Assembly: GCF_000195275.1 (NCBI RefSeq)
Contig: NC_015385.1
Span: 2,667,854 to 2,731,853, forward strand
Reading direction: 5' to 3'
Length of the DNA stretch: 64,000 nucleotides
Source of the DNA: Treponema succinifaciens DSM 2489
Lineage (GTDB): Bacteria > Spirochaetota > Spirochaetia > Treponematales > Treponemataceae
The position numbers and the translations under genes are program-made. Below the pieces are notes generated by a model that made no database searches, was not told where the DNA came from, and saw only the letters and a list, made by a program, of their open reading frames with translations. Every line of letters begins with the position of its first letter. Position 1 is the stretch's first letter. Shown here piece by piece: positions 49,612 through 57,359 of this stretch.

Positions 49612-49644
49612 TTTATATAGCACGGAGCTTTACAAGGAGGAAAC

Positions 49645-51873
49645 ATGAAAAAGACGATTGCATTTGCCGCGGGAATTATTTTCGCCGCAGCTCCATTCTT
49701 CGCGCAGACCAGCTACAGCGAAAGCGACCTTGTCTGGAAGGATGATTTTGACGGAAATTCCCTCAATCTGGATGACTGGAACTACGAGTACCACGAGCCG
49801 GGCTGGGTGAACAATGAGCTTCAGGAATATGTGGACTCAAAGGAGAACATCTACGTAAAGGACGGAAATCTCGTGATTCAGGCCGTTCAGAAAAAAGCGC
49901 GGGGCGGAAAAACTGCGTACACTTCCGGCAGAATCAACACAAGAGGAAAGCATGACTTCAAATACGGACGGATTGAGGCGCGCATAAAATTTCCTTCCGG
50001 CAAGGGATTCCTCCCGGCGTTCTGGATGATGCCCACGGAAGAGAATCTCTACGGACAGTGGCCAAAATGCGGCGAGATCGACATTGCGGAGGTTCTAGGC
50101 GACAGGACAAAGGAAATATACGGAACGCTCCATTACGGCGAGCCTCACAAGGAGTCACAGGGAAAGGCAGCCGCGCAGGGAAAAAGCTTCTCCGACGACT
50201 GGCACATTGTAGCCTGCGAGTGGGAACCGGGCGAAATCCGCTTCTATGCTGACGGAAAAATGTACCACAAGGAGAACAGCTGGTACACAAAGCGCAAGGG
50301 ATTCGGCGAGGTAACTTATCCGGCTCCGTTCGACCAGCCTTTCTACATAATCCTGAACCTTGCGGTGGGCGGAAACTGGCCTGGAAATCCGGACCGCACG
50401 ACCAAATTCGCAAAGAACGCGCAGCTTCTCGTGGACTACGTGAAAGTATATCAGAAAAAAAGCTACGACGAGAACGTGAGGAAGCCTGAATCAGGAAAGG
50501 CGGAATTCCGGACGGCGGATTCTGACGGAAACTATATCCGAAAAGACGGCGGCTCCTGGAACTTCCTTCTTGCCCAGGGCGGAAAAGGCAGCTTTGATTA
50601 CGACGGCGGAAACATCGTCATAACCTCAGATGCGGCTGGAAGCGTTGACTATTCTGTTCAGCTCGTGCAGGCAGGTCTTCCGATGCTAAAGGGCGCGGAA
50701 TACAGGCTTTCGTTCGACGCATCCGCGGAAAAGGAGCGAACGATTATAACCGCAGTTACAGCTCCGGAAGCGGGATGGATACGCTATCTCAAGGACACAA
50801 AGATAAAAGTGGGACCGCAGAAAAAGCATTTTGACTTCACATTCAAGATGAACGATGCCGACGATCCTGCGGGACGGCTTGAGTTCAACCTGGGAAACCA
50901 GAATTCCACCGCGGCGGTAAGAATTTCCGGTGTGCGTCTTGAGATGGTCAGCGCGCCTCAAAATTCATCAGGAAAAAAATCGGTGCTTCCCGACGGAAAC
51001 CTTGTGCACAACGGAGAATTCCAGGAAGGAGAAAACCGGCTTGCGGAATGGAGTGTTTCCGCCAAAAACGGCGCGAAATTCCAGGTCACGAACACGGACA
51101 ACATCCGCAAATTCCGCGCAGAAAATCCCAAGGACGCTGAAATCCGGCTTGTTCAGGAAGGAATTCCGCTTGTCCCGGGAACTGAATATCTTCTGAGCTT
51201 TGACTCATCCTCAGCTTCTTCCGGAAAAATAAAGGCTGAAATTTCGGGAAAAAGTTTTGAGGCTTCCCTTTCTTCCGGCGAGAAGAAGTTCAAGTTCGTG
51301 TTCACGGCGGAAAAGGAAAAATCATCCGCGCTCTCATTCAGCTTTGACACAGACGGAACGGTTCTTCTTGACAACGTGCGCATTCAGGAGAACGCAATGC
51401 TCGTGAACGGAAACTTCTCCTCCGGGCTTACAGGCTACGAGGTCTACCTGAACGAGTCGGCTTCCGCTGATTACGCCGTCGATTCACTTTCCGAGGACAA
51501 CGCGTTCTGCATGAACATCTCCGACACAGGAAATCTTGACTGGATGATTCAGCTAAAGCAGAACGGAATAACATTGGAAAAAGGAAAAAAATACAGAATT
51601 GAGTTTGATGCGAAGTCAACAATTGACCGCACCATAATGTTCGCCCTCCAGCGCGACGGCTCTTCGGACAACAACTGGATTCCGTATTCTGGAACACAGA
51701 AAATAGACGTCTCAAAGGAATTCAAAAGATACTCATGCGAATTCACGATGAACGAGCAGACCGACAGGGCTGTAATCCTGAGCGTTTCGATGGGAGCCGT
51801 GAACGACAAGCAGATCACCAGAAAGCACACAGTTACAGTAGACAACATCGTGCTCGAGGAAAAGGGAAACTGA
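49645..51873 (+). CDS. Secreted GH16 endo-beta-1,3-glucanase with CBM4-like modules
   Basis: A 742-aa exported enzyme (signal peptide 1-20, AFA-QTS region). The GH16 domain spans about 25-275 with the catalytic EIDIAE motif (Glu144, Asp146, Glu149) and NELQEYV, FWMMPTE and LNLAVGGNWPG blocks typical of laminarinases. Three jelly-roll CBM4/9-like modules follow (about 290-440, 455-590, 590-742), the first and third clearly alike (YRLSFDASAEKERTI and YRIEFDAKSTIDRTI). It degrades beta-1,3-glucan (laminarin, callose, yeast glucan) outside the cell. GGAGG precedes the ATG; a 14-bp hairpin terminator follows. Confidence 0.92.
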   Translation: MKKTIAFAAGIIFAAAPFFAQTSYSESDLVWKDDFDGNSLNLDDWNYEYHEPGWVNNELQEYVDSKENIYVKDGNLVIQAVQKKARGGKTAYTSGRINTRGKHDFKYGRIEARIKFPSGKGFLPAFWMMPTEENLYGQWPKCGEIDIAEVLGDRTKEIYGTLHYGEPHKESQGKAAAQGKSFSDDWHIVACEWEPGEIRFYADGKMYHKENSWYTKRKGFGEVTYPAPFDQPFYIILNLAVGGNWPGNPDRTTKFAKNAQLLVDYVKVYQKKSYDENVRKPESGKAEFRTADSDGNYIRKDGGSWNFLLAQGGKGSFDYDGGNIVITSDAAGSVDYSVQLVQAGLPMLKGAEYRLSFDASAEKERTIITAVTAPEAGWIRYLKDTKIKVGPQKKHFDFTFKMNDADDPAGRLEFNLGNQNSTAAVRISGVRLEMVSAPQNSSGKKSVLPDGNLVHNGEFQEGENRLAEWSVSAKNGAKFQVTNTDNIRKFRAENPKDAEIRLVQEGIPLVPGTEYLLSFDSSSASSGKIKAEISGKSFEASLSSGEKKFKFVFTAEKEKSSALSFSFDTDGTVLLDNVRIQENAMLVNGNFSSGLTGYEVYLNESASADYAVDSLSEDNAFCMNISDTGNLDWMIQLKQNGITLEKGKKYRIEFDAKSTIDRTIMFALQRDGSSDNNWIPYSGTQKIDVSKEFKRYSCEFTMNEQTDRAVILSVSMGAVNDKQITRKHTVTVDNIVLEEKGN

Positions 51874-51887
51874 TTTTTCTCTTCTAA

Positions 51888-51947
51888 AAAAAACTCTCCT
51901 GCGCCGTATTTCAGCAAGATTCTGTCTGAGGTTCAGGGGAGTTTTTT
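51888..51947 (+). terminator. GH16 intrinsic terminator
   Basis: A 14-bp stem AAAAAACTCTCCTG / CAGGGGAGTTTTTT (one G-T wobble) with a ~32-nt loop, ending in six T. It can also serve as terminator for the convergent acetyltransferase gene. Confidence 0.8.
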
Positions 51948-51966
51948 CATTCAGCTCAATAGAAAC

Positions 51967-52611
51967 TTACCCGAAAATCTGTCCCGGCAGACTGAGCCGC
52001 TCTTTTATCGGAAAATGCCTATCGAACTCTTCAGCTTCATTTGCATCAATAAAATATCCGTCCGGTTCCTTGAAACTTCCACCACCGCAATTTTTCACTT
52101 CGTCCAGAAAACTCGGAACAAGTTCTTTTATCAGAAAATAATCCGCATCCGGGTCAGCATAGTAGCGAACTCCTTTTGTTTTTGCCACAACAAATCCGTT
52201 TTTTCCGTAAAAGTCGATATTGCCGGTGATTGCAAGCGCGCCGCAGTCCATTTTCTTTGCCTTTTCCATTGCGTACCTAAGAAGAACTGTTCCGTATCCC
52301 TTGTGCTTAAACTCCAGCGCAATGCTGATTGGCCCGAACGTCATGATTGGAAGTGTTTTACTGTTGTTAAGTTTTATTTCCGCCCTTACGAACATAACGT
52401 GTCCAACAAGAATTCCTTCCTCTTCCATTATAATATCAAGTTCCGGAACAAATTCGCTTCTTGTGCGGAAATTATGCAAAATAAAATGCTCGTCGCAACC
52501 TGGTTTGTAAACATTCCAGAATGCCTCGCGCGTAAGGTTTTCAACCGCCCTGTAGTCCGCAGGAGTCTCGTTCCTGAACGTGATTTTTTTCATGTCTACT
52601 TTTTTTTCCAT
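51967..52611 (-). CDS. GNAT-family N-acetyltransferase
   Basis: A 214-aa acetyltransferase. The first motif ITFRNETPADYRAVENLTREAFW is typical; the acetyl-CoA loop is FGPISIALEFKHKGYGTVLLRYAMEKA and a third element is GNIDFYGKNGFVVAKTKG. The Q/R-x-x-G-x-G/A loop is present as K-H-K-G-Y-G. The substrate is unknown; similar proteins acetylate small amines. GGAGG lies before the ATG. Single gene. Confidence 0.85.
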   Translation of the reverse strand: MEKKVDMKKITFRNETPADYRAVENLTREAFWNVYKPGCDEHFILHNFRTRSEFVPELDIIMEEEGILVGHVMFVRAEIKLNNSKTLPIMTFGPISIALEFKHKGYGTVLLRYAMEKAKKMDCGALAITGNIDFYGKNGFVVAKTKGVRYYADPDADYFLIKELVPSFLDEVKNCGGGSFKEPDGYFIDANEAEEFDRHFPIKERLSLPGQIFG

Positions 52612-52832
52612 TTTTCCTCCAAAGTTTTTTCATTGCCCGCCAGATAAATTATTTTGTCTGATTTTTCAGGCTAAAATTCATCCGGCAGATTCCGAATCTA
52701 AGTTCGAAATGGCTTACCTGTTTGTCATTCTGAATCGGAATGACATTTTTATTTAATTTAATAATAAGCAAAGCCGCACCAGTTTCCTACCTCAAAGACC
52801 TTTCAGAAAAGAGAATGAGAAAATCTGCAAAC

Positions 52833-52863
52833 AAAAAAAGCCCTGCAAAACGCAGAGCTTTCG
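52833..52863 (-). terminator. Terminator of the TolB-like lipoprotein gene
   Basis: Minus strand: AAGCTCTGC, loop GTTTT, GCAGGGCTT, then a T run. The rest of the 52612-52882 gap holds one further perfect hairpin TGTCATTC / GAATGACA (52723-52745), a relative of the REP-like words. Confidence 0.75.
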
Positions 52864-52882
52864 TCAGTCAACACTCGCTAAA

Positions 52883-53872
52883 TCAGTATTGAACTTTCGC
52901 TTTCCAGATGTCTGTTTTATTGTTTGCCGCCGAGATAAAGAAAATTGTATTGTCCGCACCCCAGACTGGAGTATATGCATCAACAGCACCGCTTGTAAGC
53001 TGAGTTTTGTTCATGCCGTCAGATGAAATAAGATACAAATGAATATTTGTTCGACTATTTGCAATAGAAATTATCCTTTTTGAAAGGCTTGAAATCATGG
53101 AACCTTTTGTATTTACAGGAGTCAATTGTGAAAACAAGATATATTTTCCGTCTTTTGAATATGAAGGTTTATAGCAAGGAAAATCAACATCCTTGTAAAT
53201 TTCTGTAGCCTGATTCAAGTCGAGATCCATTTCAAAAATTCCACCGTCACGAATAAAGACAAATTTATTTTCTCTAGGATGCCATGAAGGACTGTAGCCT
53301 TCGCAAATTAAAGTTATTTCAGTGCCGTCATAATTCAATGTAACTATTTGATTCTTTCCATTTATTTTTGTCTGACATAAAATAATATTGTCCTTTATAT
53401 CAGGTCTTATATCTTCACTTCCAATCGGCGTTCTTGTAATGTAAGTTTTCCTTCCGCCTTCGATGTTCGCGCGGACTAGCTTGAACTGGTTGTTTTCAAG
53501 CGAGGCAAATACAAATTCCTTTCCGTTTTTATTCCATGCAGGCCAATATGAGAATGTCAGACCAAGCGGAGTCTTTGAAGGACGACTAATATCACGGAGC
53601 AAATACATTTGAGAACTGTAATAATAAATGTCATCTGATACCTTCATGTTTGTTATATAGCTATTAACACTTTTGTCAATCTCAACATAAAGTAACTGAT
53701 TTCCATCCGGAGAAACCGCTATATCTGTCTTTGCAGTGCCATCATCTGTAACCTTTGAAACATTCTGCAAAACGCTTTTGTCGTACGAAACCTGAACTTC
53801 ATCAGTGGTAACGCAAGAAAAAACTGTAACCGAAAACGCAATCACAGAAGCCAAAAAAATAAATTTTTTCAT
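52883..53872 (-). CDS. TolB-like beta-propeller lipoprotein
   Basis: A 329-aa lipoprotein (signal ends VFSC, Cys20). The body is a run of PD40/WD40-like repeats (DIAVSPDGNQLLYVE, YWPAWNKNGKEFVFASLE, YSPSWHPRENKFVFIRDG, YKPSYSKDGKYILFSQ, YTPVWGADNTIFFIS), as in the propeller of TolB. No N-terminal TolB domain is present, so it is probably a periplasmic or surface protein-binding scaffold. AGAGG lies before the ATG. It is divergent from the XRE gene. Confidence 0.82.
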   Translation of the reverse strand: MKKFIFLASVIAFSVTVFSCVTTDEVQVSYDKSVLQNVSKVTDDGTAKTDIAVSPDGNQLLYVEIDKSVNSYITNMKVSDDIYYYSSQMYLLRDISRPSKTPLGLTFSYWPAWNKNGKEFVFASLENNQFKLVRANIEGGRKTYITRTPIGSEDIRPDIKDNIILCQTKINGKNQIVTLNYDGTEITLICEGYSPSWHPRENKFVFIRDGGIFEMDLDLNQATEIYKDVDFPCYKPSYSKDGKYILFSQLTPVNTKGSMISSLSKRIISIANSRTNIHLYLISSDGMNKTQLTSGAVDAYTPVWGADNTIFFISAANNKTDIWKAKVQY

Positions 53873-53974
53873 AAAAACCTCTTTTACATTAAGTCAAATA
53901 TTACAATACAAAAGTATTTCTTTAAAGTCAATTAAAAATTATACAATGGTCAAAAATAAGTAGACAGGTTTTTT

Positions 53975-54256
53975 ATGCTGAATGAACAAATCCGTGAGCT
54001 CCGTAACATCCGTGGAATCAGTCAGATTCAACTGGCAAACAAACTCGGAGTTACAAAGCAAAGTGTTTCAAACTGGGAAAATGACAATATTCTTCCTTCT
54101 ATAGAAATGCTTGTGAAAATTGCGAATTTTTTTGAAGTTTCAACCGATTATCTTTTGGGTCTTGATAAAAAACGAACTTTGGATGTTGAAAATTTGACGG
54201 AGATTCAGATTTCGCATATTCAGCTTATTGTTGACGATTTAAGAAACGCAAAATAA
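53975..54256 (+). CDS. XRE-family helix-turn-helix regulator
   Basis: A 93-aa protein. A Cro/C1-type HTH fills residues 5-60 (IRELRNIRGISQIQLANKLGVTKQSVSNWENDNILPSIEMLVKIANFFEVSTDYLLG). The C-terminal part is a short helix. Target is unknown. AGG precedes the ATG. Confidence 0.87.
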   Translation: MLNEQIRELRNIRGISQIQLANKLGVTKQSVSNWENDNILPSIEMLVKIANFFEVSTDYLLGLDKKRTLDVENLTEIQISHIQLIVDDLRNAK

Positions 54257-54263
54257 TTTAAAA

Positions 54264-54298
54264 TAAAAAAACTGACCCTATTTATAGAGCCAGTTTTT
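54264..54298. terminator. Bidirectional terminator between XRE and CD3324-like genes
   Basis: AAAAACTGACCCTAT / ATAGAGCCAGTTTTT forms a hairpin with two mismatches, with A and T runs outside, able to act on both strands. Confidence 0.6.
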
Positions 54299-54333
54299 AT
54301 ACAACAGCTTTAGCGACATTTAATCAGAAAAGT

Positions 54334-54612
54334 TCAACTCATCTGCTTTTTTGCGCACAAGATGATTCTGTAAATTGATTTTTCGCTCAGAAAGAATTTT
54401 TGAGAAATCTCGCTGACTGAAAATCCTTCTTCGTAATTTTTGTATATCCGCTGATTCCGTCTTTTGTACCAGTTTTTTGAATCTTTTGATTCTCCCCAGT
54501 TTTTGCGGTTCTCGCATTTCTGCGGAATATACAAATAAGTTCCAGCCACGTATTCCTGAATTTTTTCAAGAAGTTCAGAAGGAAGAACATTTTTCGCTTT
54601 TACGTAATTCAT
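54334..54612 (-). CDS. CD3324-family/Mor-like HTH protein
   Basis: A 92-aa protein beginning MNYVKAKNVLPSELLEKIQEYVAGTYLYIP with a C-terminal HTH (RNQRIYKNYEEGFSVSEISQKFFLSEKSIYRII). This is the layout of the CD3324 family, related to Mor transcription activators. Function unknown. I choose the ATG at 54612, the conserved N-terminus, over the ATG at 54630. No clear ribosome site is seen. The 54631-54848 gap upstream holds nothing else I can name. Confidence 0.75.
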   Translation of the reverse strand: MNYVKAKNVLPSELLEKIQEYVAGTYLYIPQKCENRKNWGESKDSKNWYKRRNQRIYKNYEEGFSVSEISQKFFLSEKSIYRIILCAKKQMS

Positions 54613-54848
54613 TTTGATAACGCTTTTCAAAAAGATTTTTCTAATTGAACAAGCAGTAAAAGCCTTTGAAACTCAAACTGCGCCTTTACTGCCGGCGCGG
54701 CACAAGCTCCATTTTTGTCATGTTTTTTATAAGTCGCTCCTTAGAAAACAAATTTGTTTTCAACATAAAAACTGTAGTATAAAAAAACATAAATTTCTAG
54801 AACTAATGTCGATTTTTGATAAAACAAATAATGACAGTAAAATTCAAT

Positions 54849-55328
54849 TTACTTTTCATGGAATTTTCCAGTCAAATCGTCCACTTCAATTCTTATCATG
54901 CTTACTTTTTTTATCATAATAGCAGGAAAAACAGACGGACCTTTGTATCCATATTTTTTTAGGATACAGATTAGTCCTTCTTTTTTTTCATCTGCATCCT
55001 CTAAAATAGATGCATTTCCTTTTCCGCAAACACTTCTATAAAAGTCTGTCCACGCGCAAGGCTCTTTATTTTCACCTATTTCAGAATAGCTTACAGCAGA
55101 AAAAGATACACGAGGACAATTTTTTATGCAGTTAAGCTTTGTGCCTTCTGTAGCTCCGTGAATAAAAATCTGAATTCTTTTTCTGTCACCATCCAGTTTG
55201 TACCCAAAATTTACGGGTACAGAATACGGCTCAGTTCCATTTATCATAGCAAGCGTCAAAAAATTTGACTCATCAAGAATTTTTATAATTTCTTCAAAGT
55301 CAGTTATTTCTCTTTCTTTTCGCCTCAT
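54849..55328 (-). CDS. Pyridoxamine-5'-phosphate-oxidase-like flavoprotein (NimA type)
   Basis: A 159-aa split-barrel flavoprotein: MRRKEREITDFEEIIKILDESNFLTLAM, then EPYSVPVNFGYKLDG and IFIHGATEGTKLNCIKNCPRVSFSAV. These are the FMN-binding strands of the PNPOx/NimA-like family. NimA-type members can reduce nitroimidazoles; others are of unknown function. AGGT precedes the ATG. Single gene, divergent from the S1 protein. Confidence 0.82.
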   Translation of the reverse strand: MRRKEREITDFEEIIKILDESNFLTLAMINGTEPYSVPVNFGYKLDGDRKRIQIFIHGATEGTKLNCIKNCPRVSFSAVSYSEIGENKEPCAWTDFYRSVCGKGNASILEDADEKKEGLICILKKYGYKGPSVFPAIMIKKVSMIRIEVDDLTGKFHEK

Positions 55329-55351
55329 TTTTTACCTACAAAATTTGCAAA

Positions 55352-55380
55352 TTGAAATTTTTTCAAATTCATTTTATAAT
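55352..55380 (+). promoter_or_regulatory. Predicted promoter of the S1 protein gene
   Basis: TTGAAA (55352-55357), 17-bp spacer, perfect TATAAT (55375-55380), then a ~22-nt leader with AAGGAA before the ATG at 55409. Confidence 0.65.
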
Positions 55381-55408
55381 TTAGAAATCAATTTTACAAG
55401 GAAAACAA

Positions 55409-56506
55409 ATGAAAAACTTATATGAACAGGGACAGATGATAGAAACAACTGTTGCCGCAATTTCAAATGACACAGTTTTTATTGATCTTGGACTGAAAAG
55501 CGAAGGTTTCGTTAACAAATCAGAATTCTGTGATGAAAACGGAAATTGTTCCATAAAAGAAGGAAACAAAATAAAAGTTTATTTTCTAGGCGGAAAAAAC
55601 GAAGAACTTCACTTTACAACAAAACTTGCCGGTCAAAACGCAGGAAAATCTGTTCTCGAAAATGCATTCAAAAACGGAATTCCAGTAGAAGGCCACGTTA
55701 CAAAAGAAATTAAAGGCGGATTTGAAGTAATGATTGGCACAAGCCGTGCATTCTGTCCCTATTCTCAAATGGGATACAGACAGAAAAAGGAGCCAGCCGA
55801 ATATGTAGGCGAACACCTTGCTTTCAAAATCCAAGAATTCAAAAATGACGGAAAAAACATAGTTCTTTCAAACCGGGCAATTCTTGAAGAACAGGCAAAT
55901 GCAGAACTTGACCAGCTTTCAAAAAAGTATACAGAAGGAATGACCGTTAATGGAAAAGTAAAATCAATCGAATCCTACGGCGCATTTATCGACTTAAACG
56001 GATTCCAAGCGCTTCTTCCAGTTTCTGAAATTTCCCACGCAAGAATAAAAAATGTTTCAGATGTTTTAAAAGTAGGACAGGAAATAACGGCAAAAATCAT
56101 AAAAGCAGACTGGCAGCACGAAAAAGTTTCTCTTTCAACAAAAGAACTTGAGGCAGATCCTTGGGACAATGTAAAAAAAGACTTCCCTGCGGGAACAAAA
56201 ATTGAAGGAACAATTTCCCGCGTAACTGATTTCGGAATTTTTGTAAACATAGCATCTGGAATAGACGGACTTGTACACATATCCAAGCTGAATGTTGAGC
56301 GAAATACAAACCTGAAAAAAATCTATAAGCCAGGCGAGAAATTTCCAGTCATTGTTGAAAAAGTTGATTCTGAAGAAAAAAGAATTTCGCTTGCTCCAGT
56401 TGTTTCAAATGAAGAACAGGACAATGCGGCGGAATATCTTTCATCACATAAAGACGATGATGACGGAGAAACTTACAATCCTTTTGCAGCTCTCTTGAAA
56501 AAATAA
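55409..56506 (+). CDS. Ribosomal protein S1-like RNA-binding protein (four S1 domains)
   Basis: A 365-aa protein with four S1 OB-folds: about 5-70, 85-155, 175-245 (GKVKSIESYGAFIDLNGFQALLPVSEISH) and 260-330 (GTISRVTDFGIFVNIASGIDGLVHISKL). It ends with an acidic tail HKDDDDGETYNPF. It is shorter than six-domain RpsA, so it may be the main S1 of this organism or a second S1 protein. S1 unwinds mRNA at initiation, which is of interest here because many neighbouring genes seem leaderless. TTGAAA-17-TATAAT promoter. A large hairpin follows. Confidence 0.85.
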   Translation: MKNLYEQGQMIETTVAAISNDTVFIDLGLKSEGFVNKSEFCDENGNCSIKEGNKIKVYFLGGKNEELHFTTKLAGQNAGKSVLENAFKNGIPVEGHVTKEIKGGFEVMIGTSRAFCPYSQMGYRQKKEPAEYVGEHLAFKIQEFKNDGKNIVLSNRAILEEQANAELDQLSKKYTEGMTVNGKVKSIESYGAFIDLNGFQALLPVSEISHARIKNVSDVLKVGQEITAKIIKADWQHEKVSLSTKELEADPWDNVKKDFPAGTKIEGTISRVTDFGIFVNIASGIDGLVHISKLNVERNTNLKKIYKPGEKFPVIVEKVDSEEKRISLAPVVSNEEQDNAAEYLSSHKDDDDGETYNPFAALLKK

Positions 56507-56511
56507 AATAT

Positions 56512-56621
56512 AAAAAAGAGGATGACCCCAGAAGTTGAAAATGCGGCGCTTGAGCTTGTCGAAAACAACCTACTTAGTGTACTCAGTCATTTCGGCAAAC
56601 TCAAGGACACCTCTTTTTTTT
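56512..56621 (+). terminator. Long nested hairpin / REP-like terminator after the S1 gene
   Basis: Outer arms AAAAAAGAGG (56512-56521) and CCTCTTTTTTTT (to 56621) enclose an inner 13-bp stem CTTGAGCTTGTCG (56549-56561) / CGGCAAACTCAAG (56593-56605). The inner word TTGAGCTTGTCGAAA is the common REP-like palindrome type. The T run ends at the stop of the convergent NUDIX gene. Confidence 0.6.
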
Positions 56622-57093
56622 ACCTTATCTTTTTTCCATTCAAAACAGCTTCCTTTAAAGTTCCAATTCTATATATCAGCTTAAGAGAAAAAAACGGCTC
56701 ATTTTTTTCCAACAAATCCAGAAAAATTAAATCGCCTTCCCAATGCTCAAGATTCTTAAAATCTGATTTTTTTATCCATTCAAGATTTCCTTCATCGCAT
56801 TCAATAAGATTCCCGGAAAAATCATCGCTTGTGTAGAGGCACATATATTCAGCAGGATCATCATCAGACAAAAATGTAACAATTCCTCTAAAAGAAAACG
56901 AATTTAAAACAAGCCCTGTTTCCTCTTTTACTTCCCGGAGCAAACAATCTTCAGGACTTTCCCCAGCTTCAAAATGTCCGCCAACGCCAATCCATTTATC
57001 GTGGTTTATATCATTTTTTTTCGTAACTCTATGAAGCATCAGATAGCAATCATCTTTTTCAATATAACACAAAGTTGTAAGCTGACTTTTCAT
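56620..57093 (-). CDS. NUDIX hydrolase (8-oxo-dGTP/ MutT type)
   Basis: A 157-aa NUDIX protein. The catalytic box is GHFEAGESPEDCLLREVKEETGL (G-x5-E-x7-REUxEExGU complete). It begins MKSQLTTLCYIEKDDCYLMLHRVTKK and has GVGGHFEAG, typical of 8-oxo-dGTP diphosphatases that clean the nucleotide pool. AGGA precedes the ATG. Single gene; its stop lies in the T run of the convergent S1 terminator. Confidence 0.9.
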   Translation of the reverse strand: MKSQLTTLCYIEKDDCYLMLHRVTKKNDINHDKWIGVGGHFEAGESPEDCLLREVKEETGLVLNSFSFRGIVTFLSDDDPAEYMCLYTSDDFSGNLIECDEGNLEWIKKSDFKNLEHWEGDLIFLDLLEKNEPFFSLKLIYRIGTLKEAVLNGKKIR

Positions 57094-57118
57094 TTTTTTC
57101 CTGCAAATTTCCGTAAAT

Positions 57119-57152
57119 AAAAAAAGACCTCATGTAAAAACATGAAGTCTTT
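57119..57152 (-). terminator. tRNA-Val terminator
   Basis: Minus strand: AAGACTTCATG, loop TTTTTA, CATGAGGTCTT, then seven T. It lies 1 nt after the tRNA 3' end. Confidence 0.8.
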
Positions 57153-57153
57153 A

Positions 57154-57227
57154 TGGGCTCTGAGGGGATCGAACCCCCGACATTCTGGGTGTAAACCAGA
57201 CGCTCGTACCAGCTGAGCTAAGAGCCC
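57154..57227 (-). tRNA. tRNA-Val (anticodon UAC)
   Basis: A full cloverleaf on the minus strand: acceptor GGGCTCT / AGAGCCC with discriminator A, D arm GCTCAGCTGGTACGAGC, anticodon stem TCTGG / CCAGA with loop TTTACAC (anticodon TAC), and T arm GGGGGTTCGATCCCC. CCA is not encoded. It is a single tRNA followed by its own terminator. Confidence 0.97.
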
Positions 57228-57323
57228 TTATATTTTTGAATATTAGCATATATAAAAAACTCTGTCTATATAAAAAATCAAAAAGATTTCATTTATAACA
57301 ATTTGTTATTATATTTTAATGAT

Positions 57324-57351
57324 TGACAGTTTTTTTTAGCTTCGTAATACT
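57324..57351 (+). promoter_or_regulatory. Predicted argA promoter, near-leaderless
   Basis: Consensus TTGACA (57324-57329), 16-bp spacer and TAATAC (57346-57351), about eight bases to the ATG at 57360. No Shine-Dalgarno sequence. Confidence 0.5.
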
Positions 57352-57359
57352 AACATATT

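Noticed and set aside
56522..56836. A 104-codon frame starting MTPEVENAALELVENN right after the S1 gene
   Set aside because: It runs through the nested hairpin and then antisense to the NUDIX gene, has no ribosome site and encodes low-complexity residues; the DNA is better explained as a structured terminator.
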